From assembly GCA_028752905.1 (NCBI GenBank), contig JAQNBH010000004.1:34381392-34445391 (forward strand): 64,000 nt of DNA, given 5' to 3'. Source of the stretch: Cladorhizidae sp. MBARI D1340-BT2 (taxonomy: Eukaryota; Porifera; Demospongiae; Poecilosclerida; Cladorhizidae). Positions 13,200 to 23,655 of the stretch are shown here, one piece after another. Within the stretch, counting starts at the first letter, position 1. Each line of letters starts with the position of its first letter. The notes beneath the pieces are model-generated. The model was not told where the DNA came from. It saw only the letters and a list, made by a program, of their open reading frames with translations, and searched no databases. A program made the position numbers and the translations under genes.

Positions 13200-13415
13200 T
13201 CACCAGCTATGCCAGACCTCACCTAGAGATAAACTACACAAGCAATGACAGACCTCGCCTAGAGATAAATTACGCCAGCTACACCAGACTTCGCCTAGAG
13301 ATAAACTACGCCAGCTACATCAGACCTCAACTAGAGCTAAACTACGCCAGCTATGTTAGACTTAACCTAGAGATAAACTATGCCATCTATGTCAGACCTC
13401 ACCTAAAGAAATCAG
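13200..13415 (+). repeat. 36-bp minisatellite encoding a 12-residue repeat
   Basis: Six imperfect 36-bp units lie in an open frame (13,142-13,423) and encode variants of RPxLEINYASYx. The units keep the frame, and several substitutions are conservative at the protein level (I/L, T/I/V at position 12). That hints at coding use, but I see no start context or splice sites that would join it to a gene, and no family I recognise. It could equally be an ordinary minisatellite with a period divisible by three. Confidence 0.7.
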
Positions 13416-13939
13416 TTTGCTAGTGAAGCTGCTTCTAGCCATACCAATTAGATTAATAATGCAGTTGCTGAAATGGTGAGATTCTCATGTGGTAGTAACC
13501 AGCTTCAATTAATGTGAAATTTCATTTTTGTTATTATAATTTTTTTTAAAGTAATCAGGCATAAAAGCAGTTTTGGGGAGTAAAATTAGGGGGTCAACTT
13601 GGATATGGATATCACACCCCTCCTTCTTATTTTGTGCTCCTCGACTATATATTCTATCCTTTCCCGGGCAATACCTGACACCTCTATATCTATCCCCTAT
13701 ATGACAACTTCATACCATAATTATGTATTATTACTTGCCTAGTCTCGGAAGAGGAGATTCTGTATCTGCTATGATTGCCCCTCGAGATACAACTATTATT
13801 TATTTTCTGGAATTTTTTGTTGTTGTTGTTATTTTTGTTGTTTTCTTCTTGTTTTTGATTTTTCTTCTTGTTTTTATTTTCTAAGTGACCATATCGAAAT
13901 TATTCATCACCAGGGAAAATTCTCATTAGCAGGGAAGAA

Positions 13940-14449
13940 ATGGCCACCATGGAGGATAGATATTTTGCAGAGGAGAATGAACGAGGTCTTTTTATAAAAT
14001 GTAAGTGAGTCTCATCGGGTTTTAACTAAATGATACATGTTATGGTGTTGTTGACAAATGTGTGCATCTGTGGTGATGCATGTGTGGTTACACATGTGTG
14101 CAAGTGTGGTTCATCAGTTTGAAAGATCAGATGTGCTGTCAGGCTTCTGTTCCTTGCCAAATAACTTGTCCTATTTCAATGTTGGCTTCTCACATAGTAG
14201 TGGCATTTAATAACATGTTTATTTCCTACAGATCTCCTTTTTAATGTGAATCACATTTCAGTAGTGCAGCAGTCTAAGTTGTGTGAGTATAAGTTGTGTG
14301 TAATGATAAAACATGTTAAGAAGGTATACAAACTTTATTACATTTTCTTGTCAAAAAAGAAAGGAAACAAGATTTGTCAACAGAAGGAAGTGTGTCATTT
14401 AGACATCCTGCTTTTAGAAAAGAAACAGCTACAGTATGCTGAAGTTTAA
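13940..14449 (+). CDS. Possible two-exon gene, unknown product
   Basis: An ATG in a strong context (GAAGAAATGGCCACCATGG) opens a 61-base exon (13,940-14,000) reading MATMEDRYFAEENERGLFIK. It ends at a GTAAGTGAG donor. A TTCCTACAG acceptor at 14,231 leads into a second exon (14,232-14,449) that continues in frame as YLLFNVNHISVVQQSKLCEY and on to a stop, for 92 residues in all. Donor, acceptor and phase agree. The second half is lysine-rich and less convincing as protein, and its decayed duplicate at about 23,660-23,800 is not open. No family is recognised. The BRCT exons 500 bp downstream are on the same strand and could belong to the same transcript. Confidence 0.4.
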
Positions 14450-14589
14450 TAAGTACATTTTAGCCATATGATCTGTCAACTGGTAAAGGGGTTTAATATA
14501 TATGTCAGTTTCATCAAAAGGTGTCCATTCTCTTTTCCATCCTATCATTGCAATTCTGAGTTGGCGTGCTTACCCACTCCTCCTCATAT

Positions 14590-14825
14590 TATCTGTTTTT
14601 CACTCCACCATCTTTATCTTCCATTTTTTTCACTCCACCATCTAGATCTTCCATCTTTTCTACTCCACCATCCTGATCTTCCATTTTTTTCACCTCACCA
14701 TTTTGATCTTCCGTCTTTTTCACTCCTCCATCTTGATCTTCCATCTTTTTCACTCCACCATCCTGATCTTCCATTTTTTTCCCTACACCATCTTGATCTT
14801 CCCCATCTTTTTCACTCCACCACCA
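14590..14825. repeat. Minisatellite, about 30-bp unit
   Basis: Repeated CTCCACCATCTTGATCTTCC units separated by T-rich spacers. The frames here (FHSTTxDLPS... on plus, KKMEDQDGGV on minus) are shadows of the repeat. The same array appears in D2 at 23,950-24,180. Confidence 0.85.
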
Positions 14826-14943
14826 TGGTTTCCTCATACATCCTACATGAATGATAGAAACAATCCTGTATAGATGTTACTAACCATTGGTGCATGCTAC
14901 ATATCCTCATGGCGTGTAGGCCATCAAAGATTCGTCCTTACAG

Positions 14944-15469
14944 AGCTTTAAATCCAACTGCGCATGGAGGCCAAGTTGTTGAGAGTTTTGGTGGAAGCAT
15001 TACACACATTGTGTTTGACACTTGGTATGTATATTTGTATGTGCAATCATTAACAACACAAACACAGTTATAAGATGCCTTCAACCTGATATGAATGTTA
15101 GTAAATTATGTTGTTCTGAGAATTCTCAGTATAACCTCATGATAGTTAAGGGCACAGTATTTTAGTTCAAACCACTTAACTGTTTTGCTTCTGGTCAGAA
15201 GTCATAATTAAGCAGTTGTTGTTGTTGTAAAATAGATGAGAGGTTATGGTTTGTGCCTCTGTAGTGACTTGAGCCAAGTGTCTGTGTTTCATTATCTGGA
15301 GAGGGAGTATTCACGTAAATATCACTTCGTTGCTCTCCAGTGGGTCAAGGACAGCATAGAAAGCTGCATCACCAGGAATGAAAGACTCTATGAACCAATA
15401 CTGCCTCAAAATATAGATATTATACATGTGGTAGTGTTTGATGTTCATATATCTACCACTGCACTGTAG
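14944..15469 (+). CDS. BRCT-domain exon pair resembling DNA ligase IV C-terminus (partial)
   Basis: Exon A (14,944-15,024) reads ALNPTAHGGQVVESFGGSIT and then HIVFDT, the beta1-alpha1-beta2 pattern of a BRCT domain with its GG turn. It ends at a GTATGT donor. Exon B starts at 15,265 after a TGTAG acceptor and reads DLSQVSVFHYLEREYSRKYH, followed by FVALQWVKDSIESC with the hallmark BRCT tryptophan, to a stop at 15,469. The split codon TG|T joins in phase. The order GxVV, SITHIV, DLSxV, RKYH, WVKDSI resembles the last BRCT domain of DNA ligase IV, which binds XRCC4 in end joining. That assignment is from memory of the family and is moderate. No ligase catalytic domain is visible, so this is the tail of a gene, a solo domain or a duplicated fragment. 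Confidence 0.5.
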
Positions 15470-15899
15470 TTTTCTCTGTCCTCTCATTTACTTAGCCAAT
15501 ATATTGGATTACCTCTATATAGTATTATTCCCCTTGTATTTAGGCTAAAATGTTGAGGTTGCATGTTCCTAATATGGTGCACGTTCAAATCTGATGCAGC
15601 AATGATGCCGAAATGGATATGGATTCATCTCAGTGTCATCCTGAAGATAATGCAGCTTGAATACTCGGTGTACATTTTGTGTACTGACAAAGATTAATGT
15701 CACGAAAGACAGAGTTATCCACAGTTGTCCTCCATTGTAACTGAATATTTGGCACCATGTATGGTATAGTGGTTTAACATAAGCCACCACCACTTCCCCA
15801 CTTTGTAGAAAATAATTGTTGCTATCTCTGCATGAAATTTGAAGGAATAGGAGGAGACAAAGAAACTTTACAGGGAAGGAATGATCAGTTGAAGCTTAT

Positions 15900-16156
15900 A
15901 TATTAAGTGAAGGTTCCAGAAAGAGTGTTGAGAATGCGAACTAACAATGAACTTTGGAACTAGATATGTAGCTAATCCTTCCCAACCTTACATGCTCAAA
16001 TAGCAGCTGGACACATATAGAGTGCAGGGGAATTTTTTTTTAATTTCGAACAACTATATTGAATTTTTTTATATGTGAGGAAGAAGAACTGCCACCGTGC
16101 AGATGACAAGCATTAGAGCCCATGAATTAATTATGTGTATACACTGTATATGTATA
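15900..16156. other. No recognisable feature
   Basis: AT-rich sequence between duplication D1 and the LTR. It contains a run of T and no coding signal. Confidence 0.45.
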
Positions 16157-16575
16157 TGTCAGGCCCCTGCCCTGACTGGCTGCATAGCAGCCCTGCCAAG
16201 ATCAAAATAAAATTATATAGAATTTATAAATAGAGCTAGAACTCATGATCTCAGACTACCAACTCATATGACAATCATGATATCATCTCGCACTCTTAGA
16301 TAAGTCCTGTAGGGACATACAGTAATTCTACAACTCTCACACTGTTATCAAAAACATAAGCTGGGTATTTAAACCACTCTGCAGTTCAGGCTTGAGCAGT
16401 CCCATCCTACCTTCATATTCTGCTACTCAACCGTTGTTTTAATATAAGCTACTTAATATCTAAAACTCTTTTGTCAAGCTTGGGGTTAGCTAGAAGAAGT
16501 TGGGGAGAGACTCTGTTGGCAGCGAATTACCAAGATTGGTATTTGTTAGGTCTCTTGTAGTTGGAGACTCTAACA
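16157..16575 (+). mobile_element. 5' LTR of a Gypsy-type retrotransposon
   Basis: The block starts TGTCAGGCCCCTGCCCTGA and ends TAACA, the TG...CA boundaries of an LTR, 419 bp apart. A TATTTAAA box lies at 16,366-16,373. Just after the end, from about 16,579, comes TGGTGGAAAGCGG, which fits the position and style of a tRNA primer-binding site. A gag-like sequence follows. I found no second copy of this LTR in the window, so a 3' LTR is missing and the call rests on position and motifs. Confidence 0.6.
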
Positions 16576-16872
16576 TCTGGTGGAAAGCGGTGGTTCTTAC
16601 TTTGTCATCTAAGTGGACTGGTTAGTAAGACAGCTATTGTGTTGCTTTATCTTATTTTTCCCCAGAAACTTATAGAAGACAGCTGGTGTATGGCTAAGCA
16701 AAGAATTGGAGCTGTGGCCGGTACTTGGCTTAGCCTGTTTGATTGGAGAATTGAGAGAGCATATTCCGCATGTATTCAGCATTTCTGTGTGTATATTGTT
16801 TGATATTCTGCATAGTGTTTGCATATTATTTACATATTGTGTATTTTTGTATTTTCCTGTGTTGTGCAAGAA

Positions 16873-17650
16873 ATGACATCAAGGAGGAAGGCGAACGACA
16901 AGTCTGAGAGAGCAGACAGAATAGAGTTAGGGGAGAAAATGGAGACACTCCAAAGAGAGCAAGTCCAGGTGACTGACATGGAGGACACAAATATGGATAT
17001 CAAGAAGGGCTTGGCCATCGACTATCAACGACAAGGTCTACAACAGAATTCCCCAACCCACTAGATACCATCCAGGCATTAATCATGACTATGGAGGAGA
17101 GCAGAAGTTTGATTGTAGAGATGAGGAAGAACGTCGAACCAGAGAACTGGATGCAAAAGAAGTGAGCAGAAAAATTTAACATAGAGAAGCGGAAGAACGT
17201 CGAACCAGAGAACTGGAAGCAAAGGAGGAACAGCACAAAAGTGAACTCCATGAGATACTGCTGATGCAACTCAAGCTTCAGCAAGAATTCCAAGACCAAT
17301 TGTGGCATCACCAGAAACACTTGGACAACAGCCGATGAGACAGAGTGAGAAAAAGGAAGCTGGCCGATAAAATTGCTCCATGGACGGATAAGGACCAGCC
17401 TGCATCCTACCTCTGAAAGTTTGAAGACATGCTCTACATAGCAGTGATAAGCAAGGATGAATGGGTAAGCCGCCGGGTACCTCTGATGGGAACTGCATCC
17501 ATAGCTTACATGACATCAGATTTGTCTCGGAGGAGGCCAAGGTAGACTAGGATTTGCTGAAAATGGCCTTGCTGAAGGTGGTGCTCGGACGTTCCAAAGA
17601 AGCATGCGAGCCAGAGTTCTGGTCCATCCGAAGGAAAGATGGAGTTTGGT
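16873..17650 (+). pseudogene. Decayed gag of the Gypsy-type element
   Basis: After an ATG at 16,873 a charged coiled-coil-like stretch begins MTSRRKANDKSERAD. Downstream, in shifted frames, come two copies of ERRTREL(D/E)AKE, an EFQDQLWHHQKHLD stretch and then KLADKIAPWTDKDQPASYL. That last stretch, with KFEDMLYIAVISKDEWVSRR following, matches the capsid-like gag pattern (x-DxxAYLxxFE...W...L) of Gypsy elements and SCAN domains. At least three stops or frameshifts break it. No protease, reverse transcriptase or integrase follows, so the element is truncated at about 17,650. The LTR and primer site directly upstream support the call. Confidence 0.6.
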
Positions 17651-17659
17651 ATAGTGGAG

Positions 17660-18380
17660 CTGAAGGTAGATAGGTTGAGGCCTATTCTATTGTCTTCTCA
17701 TAATTGTGCAATGGATGCACATGTAGTCTCTGTGGCTGTATTTTCTAGGAAATTATCATGCAGGGTAGATGCCTCTTGTTTGTTTTATTGTTTTGGGAGA
17801 TAGTTGGGATGGAGTAAACTTCCCTTCCTATGTAAGTGTGAAGCTGTCTTGCTGTACTGTTTGCTTGGGGAGGGCGGCGGGGCAGATTTAACAGCTTATT
17901 GATTTGGTTTGACGTCACAGTGGTAGCTAATGGACTTAACACATAGTTAAATAGAATCTTATTATCAATACAGTTGATAAGGTGCTCCATGATTGATGGC
18001 CCACATATTGAGAGGTGGGGCATGTGTTCATGCATCTGTGAACTGTTTTATGATATAGTGTAAGGTTAAAAAGGCAAACATGTGATAGAATGATGCAAGT
18101 GACAGGGATGTGTGTGGTTTGTGTGAGATGACAGGGGTGTGGTTCTTATGGGATGACAGTTGGTGAGGTTGGACTAACAGAGAAGAAACTAAATTAAGTT
18201 AAAATACCTTTTTGGGGGAAAAACCCTCAGATACTCAGGAAAAAAAGGAGAAACAAGTAATCTTCATCTTGAATGGCAGTGTTGCTACCTGGTGTGTGTA
18301 GTATTGTGTGGAGGGTTCTTGTTAGTATGTTCTCCTCATCCCTTTCTTCCTGTTTTCTGCATTGCCTCCTGTTATATGCA
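17660..18380. other. No gene seen
   Basis: Moderately AT-rich sequence after the broken gag. Overlapping frames on both strands show no protein-like pattern. Confidence 0.45.
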
Positions 18381-18540
18381 AGATTAGTCGGGGACTTGGT
18401 GTTTCCCCACCTGGGCCCGCGTCCCGGCCTCGCACGGGGAGACGCGCGAGACGGCCGGAGGGAACCCCTGAGGGGCGCGGGGGGCATAGCGGTCTCCCTG
18501 CGTACCTCCTCGCCTGGGTTAGAGGCAAACGTGCACGTGG
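18381..18540. other. GC-rich, CpG-rich island
   Basis: About 150 bases are strikingly rich in G, C and CpG (for example CGCACGGGGAGACGCGCGAG) in an otherwise AT-rich window. Frames are open on both strands only because GC-rich DNA has few stops. It could be a foreign insert, part of an unrecognised element or a promoter island. No RNA gene fold was recognised by eye. Confidence 0.6.
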
Positions 18541-19124
18541 GTCGGATGATAGTGAACATTGAGGCATAAGGCTAGGGATATTGGGATATACAGTAGCTAT
18601 ATTAATAGCGCATAGTAGGCGCATCAGTTAGTGGTTTATTGTAAGCAAACCCTTAGTTTAATAATATAGGCTCCTGTCTGTGTAATTGCCTTAGAGGAGA
18701 GAGACAGCCTATAGTATTGCTTTATAGTTTCTGTGTCTTCTTTTGGTTTAATTTTTTAGGTCGGAAGTGTTTCTTTGCCTTTCTTTTACATGATAGTGCA
18801 TTCTTGTGAGGGTGTGACATACTGCAGCTACAATTTGAGCGTAGCTTAGGCAGGTGGTATGATTTCAAAATATTGCTCATGGAGATATAACTTTGATTTG
18901 GCTGTAGTAACCATAAGAGTGCTACGTATACCAATTAGAATTGGAATGGTCGAGATGAGAAAGCATTTGTATTTATGTTGATTTCACACGCATGCCAGAT
19001 TATCGTACAGGGTACACCATCCATCCCATCCATCTCTGGGAGCTATTACTAGTAAGTTAAAACAAAACACTGTTGTCTCCCTTTGAAAGCCAATTGGCTA
19101 CATACATAGACTCTTGATGACAGT
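18541..19124. other. No recognisable feature
   Basis: Sequence between the GC-rich island and the isolated gene tail at 19.1 kb. No similarity to the upstream body of the fibrinogen-like gene is visible. Confidence 0.45.
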
Positions 19125-19219
19125 CCACCACTGATGATATAGAGATGAGGGTGTGTCGTGATGAGCACAGAGATAATGAAGACATTGCCTTTGAAATGGT
19201 TGAGATTTATGTTCAGTAA
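19125..19219 (+). pseudogene. Isolated C-terminal tail of a fibrinogen-like gene
   Basis: Encodes TTDDIEMRVCRDEHRDNEDI followed by AFEMVEIYVQ and TAA. It is nearly identical to the tail of the gene copies at 35.7 and 41.0 kb and closest to the latter (DERRDNEDIA). Upstream sequence is unrelated, so only about 95 bp of the gene remains here, 15 kb from the cluster and on the plus strand. Confidence 0.85.
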
Positions 19220-19451
19220 TAAGTGCCTCACCTTGTAATAGACATATTAAGGTATAGCATTGATTAAAAACTCACTACAAATAATGTGTGTAATGCTCTT
19301 GGGAAGCTTCCAGAATATTCAGTTCCAATATACAATATATGTATAATGAATTATATTTATACTACAGGATTTTCTTAAGGAACTCTCAATTGACATAAAA
19401 GATACAATGACTTCCTTGTTAACACCTTAAATTTATTCCCTCAATGTTTAG

Positions 19452-19486
19452 CTGATGAAGGATAGAACATCTAGCTGAAACGTCGA
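19452..19486 (+). ncRNA. Hammerhead-ribozyme-like motif, copy 1
   Basis: CTGATGA, a short imperfect hairpin and then GAAACGTC follow each other as in a hammerhead core. The flanks (TTAACACCTTAAATTTATTC before, GAGTGAATATATTGAAGTTAA after) are partly complementary, as a stem I would need. The motif matches the better-preserved copy at 59,208-59,316. It probably marks a decayed retroelement. Confidence 0.35.
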
Positions 19487-19559
19487 GTGAATATATTGAA
19501 GTTAATTTTCTAGAAAGTCAAAAAGTCTTTGTATAATAATGTTAAGGAGAAATAAAATT

Positions 19560-20230
19560 GTGAAATTTCTGCTTGATTCTTAAAAAAACAAAAAAAAACA
19601 TGTAGAAGTACTCACTGCCAGCACAATATCATAATGTTGGTTCAAATAGGCTCAGGCATTTTAACAGAGCGATGCCTAAACTAGGTGAATACAATTCAAG
19701 GACTACATGATTAACCCTACAAGAAGAGTTTTGAACTCGTGCTAACCACACTAACATAAATATATTGAGAGAAGATAGGGGCTATGGCCAGAACAAAGTT
19801 GCAAATAAAGTTTGCTAGTTCTACGTCATCTACTAGTGTTTCAATTTTCATTAGTATATTTACATCCGCACTAAAACAAATGGTCAACATGACAGCACAC
19901 TAAATCTCTCACCTCACATGAAACAAACTGTCTATGTTCCTAGCATGTTGTAATGTTAGTCTTCATCATTATCATTGCGGTTTACCAATGGGTCATTAGA
20001 CTTTCTAGCGTGAAAGTGAACTCACTTGTTTGTGGTGTGGCTCCAGTTGAAAATGCTTCCTACTTTAGGCAGTGAATTTCTCCTTCTTCTCTGCCATTCT
20101 CTTGATATCTTGATTTTCAGCTTAGAATTAATTCATTATATTGGCCTTAGAGGGATGATGATATCATACTGACTGTCAACAGGCTTGAGTAAAGAGCAAA
20201 CACAAAATCTAAGACTAAAAATAGTTGCAT
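19560..20230. other. No recognisable feature
   Basis: AT-rich sequence with an A-rich run at 19,584-19,600. No coding signal was seen. Confidence 0.45.
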
Positions 20231-20461
20231 TTAGTGACACTCTGCTTGAAGTGACTTGATAGATGCCGGTATATCAAAAGTTTGATCACACGAATCCCTC
20301 AACAGTTCCAGTAGGAGGAAGGTCATATTCACGGTGGGTTTCAGCATGGTGACTTCATGGATATGGTCCTTTGATGAAGGTAAAACTATAGATGCAGCAA
20401 GATTGTCATCATCGTGGAAAAAATATGGAACAAACATTCCTTCCCCAAGTATAGAGTACAT
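20231..20461 (-). CDS. Short unidentified open frame
   Basis: A 76-codon frame begins MYSILGEGMFVPYFFHDDDN and ends SIKSLQAECH. Its composition (alternating hydrophobic and polar residues, few rare residues) looks protein-like, and it could be an exon, but I see neither a family nor firm splice sites. An overlapping plus-strand frame (20,334-20,609) is less protein-like. Confidence 0.2.
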   Translation of the reverse strand: MYSILGEGMFVPYFFHDDDNLAASIVLPSSKDHIHEVTMLKPTVNMTFLLLELLRDSCDQTFDIPASIKSLQAECH

Positions 20462-20609
20462 TAGGTCAGGATTTACAGTGTGTTCAATTCACTACATTGT
20501 AGTGATGGCATTTCTTCATAGTGAAAAATACTTCAATTGTATAATTATAGTAAAGATAATTGGACTACTGATAATGATGAAATTATGCAGTGATTTTCAG
20601 CATCTTTAG

Positions 20610-22205
20610 ATAATAACAACAATAATATCAGTGTGCTATGTAGAATTGGCAGTGCTTATGGTACTTGGAATTTAAATTATTTTTTTACCTCTTCTAATTT
20701 TAGGTTTTGGTCAGAGCGATATTTTACATGGTAGAAGTGAAAAGTGTTTCAAGCAAAATAATTTCTGACTCTTTAGTCATATGAACTTATACATCCAATG
20801 ATATAAAAGTTGCCACTTTGCTCATTTCCAAATACTTTTGACCAATTCTGTTAATAAATTTCCCCACACTGAGCTATAGATACTCATAAATGGGCAAACC
20901 ACATGACTAGAATGCAACTTTTCTGGGACATGTACTTTGATTTTTCGTCTTTATTCCATGTTGTATTAAAATGCGGCATTTTTGTTTATAAGTAGCTAAG
21001 TATTTTATCATCTAAGTTCAAAAGTAAGTCACCGTGAATGCGCTTTGCACTAATCATATATACTGGGCCTACAATTATTCATCTATGAATTTTAAACAAT
21101 GTTGCCATTGGTCTCCCTTCTAGGTGAGCTAGCCTAACTTTGACTAAGACTTCCCACTATTCATCGTGGACTTTTACTTGGGTGTAATTCCAAATGCTAC
21201 TTTCCATGGTTCTACATCGAACCCCAATCATGGTGTGACTCTTACAACCAACTACATGGCAAATACAATATTTTTCTTCTCGATAAAGGCCACATGACTC
21301 CACTCTTTACGATGAGTCATGTGTCCAACTGCCCCAGCTAATCACCAGCCTTTAGTTTGGTCTCCATTATTGGTGTGTCTAACATTTGTTAACTTACTTG
21401 AAATAATATATATATGATTTGTGGTCAATCAGCAATTCATTTCAAGAAGTTGAGAGTAGCTATATTGGTAGAGGTGGTCTAGAAGTAGGAGAGACCTTCA
21501 AGGGGGTAAAATGTGAGTGTTAAGAAAAATGAGGAAAGTGAAGGAACAACCTGATAAGACAACAGAGGAGGTCACTAGGAGAGCTGAAGAAGATGTGGAT
21601 GTTCTGATCAAACCAAGCAGGCGAAGGAAAGGCAATAGTTCTGATGGCAATGGAGAGTTAATCATGCATAGTTGGCATGGATTTTGGTGTCCAAGGAATA
21701 TAGAATGCTGAAAAAGAATCTGTAGGAGAACTGGCTGGGTCATAGACTAAAGGGTGTAGAGATACAGGGGAAATGCCAACTGATTGATATAGATGCACTG
21801 GAAGTAGAATGTTGAGCTCCCTAGGACTCACAAACCAGAGGACCCACTTTAGATAATATTGTGTTATAGGCTAAAGTTCATATAACTTTACCAAGTTGAT
21901 AGTGTCAATGATATCACAGTGATTATTAGAACTCATGGCATCTAGGTAAGGATGACTTCTTGTTCCTATAGATGTCATTTATAGAGGATAAGTGAAGGAT
22001 GAGAGCTTGGTTGAGAGAACTACACAGGGTGCTACAGGATTTCTGAACTACTATATGTGTGCTTGTACATTACTTTCAGCTGATATGAAATAATTTAAGG
22101 TTTCTCTTTGAAATGGCACTTTGGTTTTCAGCAAAGGATAATGAAAGATAAATCTTAAAGTACTATAATATGTGTAGCTCTGCCTTAATATATCACAATA
22201 TATTC
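20610..22205. other. No clear gene
   Basis: Unique AT-rich sequence. A lysine- and glutamate-rich 64-codon frame at 21,517-21,711 (MLRKMRKVKEQPDKTTEEVT) is the only stretch with protein-like composition. It has no recognised family and no supporting splice sites. Confidence 0.35.
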
Positions 22206-22235
22206 CTGATGAAGGTTAGAGCATTGAAATGCACG
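22206..22235 (+). ncRNA. Hammerhead-ribozyme-like motif, copy 2 (decayed)
   Basis: CTGATGAAGGTTAGAGCAT resembles the core at 59,255-59,273. The second half of the stem is damaged, although GAAA is still present. Downstream, ATTGAGAAGGTCATT matches TTGAGAAGGTGATTT after the 59.3-kb copy, which shows common descent. Confidence 0.3.
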
Positions 22236-22554
22236 AGTGTAAAATTCAAGTTGATTATTGAGAAGGTCATTGTAATTTTATTATGTCAATTGCGTGTTTG
22301 TTGAGAATATGTCACGGTAGTTCTGGTCAGATGTGGTAGGGCAGAATATACTAGCAAAGTGGTGATTGAATAAGTGACTTTGCTTTTGAAGCTTACTACT
22401 TCGACATTGTCAGGAGAACATTAGTTATCTTCAAGTTCTAGGTTATGGATATATCCCAAATACTGGTTAGCTGCTGTGGCAATAGCAGCTGCTGAGTGTC
22501 TAGATTTAGTCATACCAAAATGGGCTGGATGAAGCTATTGCTAGAATTAGGGTT

Positions 22555-22940
22555 AATTTGAGGAACAAGGATTGGGTCAGTGAGGAATTGGGTCAGGGCC
22601 ACTAGAATTAGACAACTTGGGGCTGGTCTAGGGCTGGAATTAGTGAGGACTAGGGTCTGGGCAGGGCAGGGCTAGAATTAGGATTATGGTGAGGGCTATG
22701 GTTTTCTCTAGAGGGTTATAGTGAGGGCTAAAGTCTTCTCTTAGTCTAGAGTTGGGGTTATGGTGAGTACTAAGGTCTAGGATAGGCCTAGAATTATGAT
22801 TATGGTTAGGGCTGGGATCTGGGCTATGGTTGGAATTAGGATTATAGTGAGGGCTAGGGTCTGGTCTAGGTCTAGAATTAGTATTATAGTGAGGGCTAGG
22901 AACTGGGCCTGGGGCTAGAATTAGTTGAGGTGGAGGTTAA
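22555..22940. repeat. Irregular minisatellite (GGGCTAGGGTCTGG...)
   Basis: Degenerate units built on GGGCTAGGGTCTGG and CTAGAATTAGGATTATGGTG recur roughly every 45 bases with much variation. No coding role was seen. Confidence 0.75.
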
Positions 22941-22979
22941 ACTTGTGATTATTAATTTAATTATGCTTATCATACAAGG

Positions 22980-23268
22980 AAGAGAAGAAATCTCTGTCAC
23001 TGATTCCATCTGTGCTGCTGCTCACCATACCTGCCACTGCCAATGTGTGTATTCTGGATGCTATTAACAAGGTACACACCACACCATACATGCACCCACT
23101 TCATGCATATAAACAGGAAGGATTCGTATCATGCTCTCTTCCTCCTACATCCCCTCTTCTCCTCTCCTCCTTCCCCTCCTGCTACCCCTACTAGCCTAGT
23201 ATGGTGACAGCTCACAGAGAACATCAGATGAATTGCTCAAAGATGTATTCAAGAAGATTGATTATGTG
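22980..23268 (+). CDS. Possible internal exon pair of an unidentified gene
   Basis: Two stretches look like consecutive exons. The first ends at 23,071 and reads KSLSLIPSVLLLTIPATANV then CILDAINK, followed by a GTACAC donor. The second (23,200-23,268) follows a pyrimidine tract and a CCTAG acceptor. It reads YGDSSQRTSDELLKDVFKKI then DYV, ending at a GTAAGT donor. Phases agree (0 and 0) and both stretches look like real protein. The first exon's start is unclear. I do not recognise the family and found no flanking exons. It lies 400 bp upstream of duplication D2. Confidence 0.35.
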
Positions 23269-23655
23269 GTAAGTCTGTTTGAAGCTGACTCCTTTTATGT
23301 AAGATGTTTAGTAATCTTAACTTGGTATTGTCTTATCACAAATAGTCATGTCACTGTACAAATATAATGTGTACATAAACCCTGCACACTTACCCTTTGT
23401 GATGTCAACAGCCATAGTGTGTCTGTGGCTGAGTTCCTACATTCATGAACAAATCTCTTGTATGAAAAATTGTTTACAATGCCCTTGCCTCATGACAGTC
23501 TGTATGTCCTAGTATGTTAGAAAAGAATCTAATGTGCTATATACCATTAATTTTGTGGAATGTTTGCCTCTTACTATTCTACCATATTATTTGTGCTTAC
23601 ATAATTATAGAGTATAGATTCTGTTTGGACAAGTTTGCAGAAATAGGAAATGTTC

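Larger units (their letters stand above)
14262..15900. repeat. Segmental duplication D1 (partner at 23,656-25,455)
   Basis: The order of elements is shared by both copies: a GTGTAATGATAAAACAT stretch, a pyrimidine-rich minisatellite, a BRCT exon pair, then an AT-rich stretch ending near GGAATAGGAGGAGACAAAGA. The copies lie about 9.4 kb apart in direct orientation. D1 has the less decayed BRCT exons. Confidence 0.8.

Noticed and set aside
16200..16320. Possible tRNA gene inside the LTR
   Set aside because: A few tRNA-like words but no cloverleaf could be drawn.
18227..18624. Pro/Arg-rich frames on both strands
   Set aside because: Explained by scarcity of stop codons in the GC-rich island.
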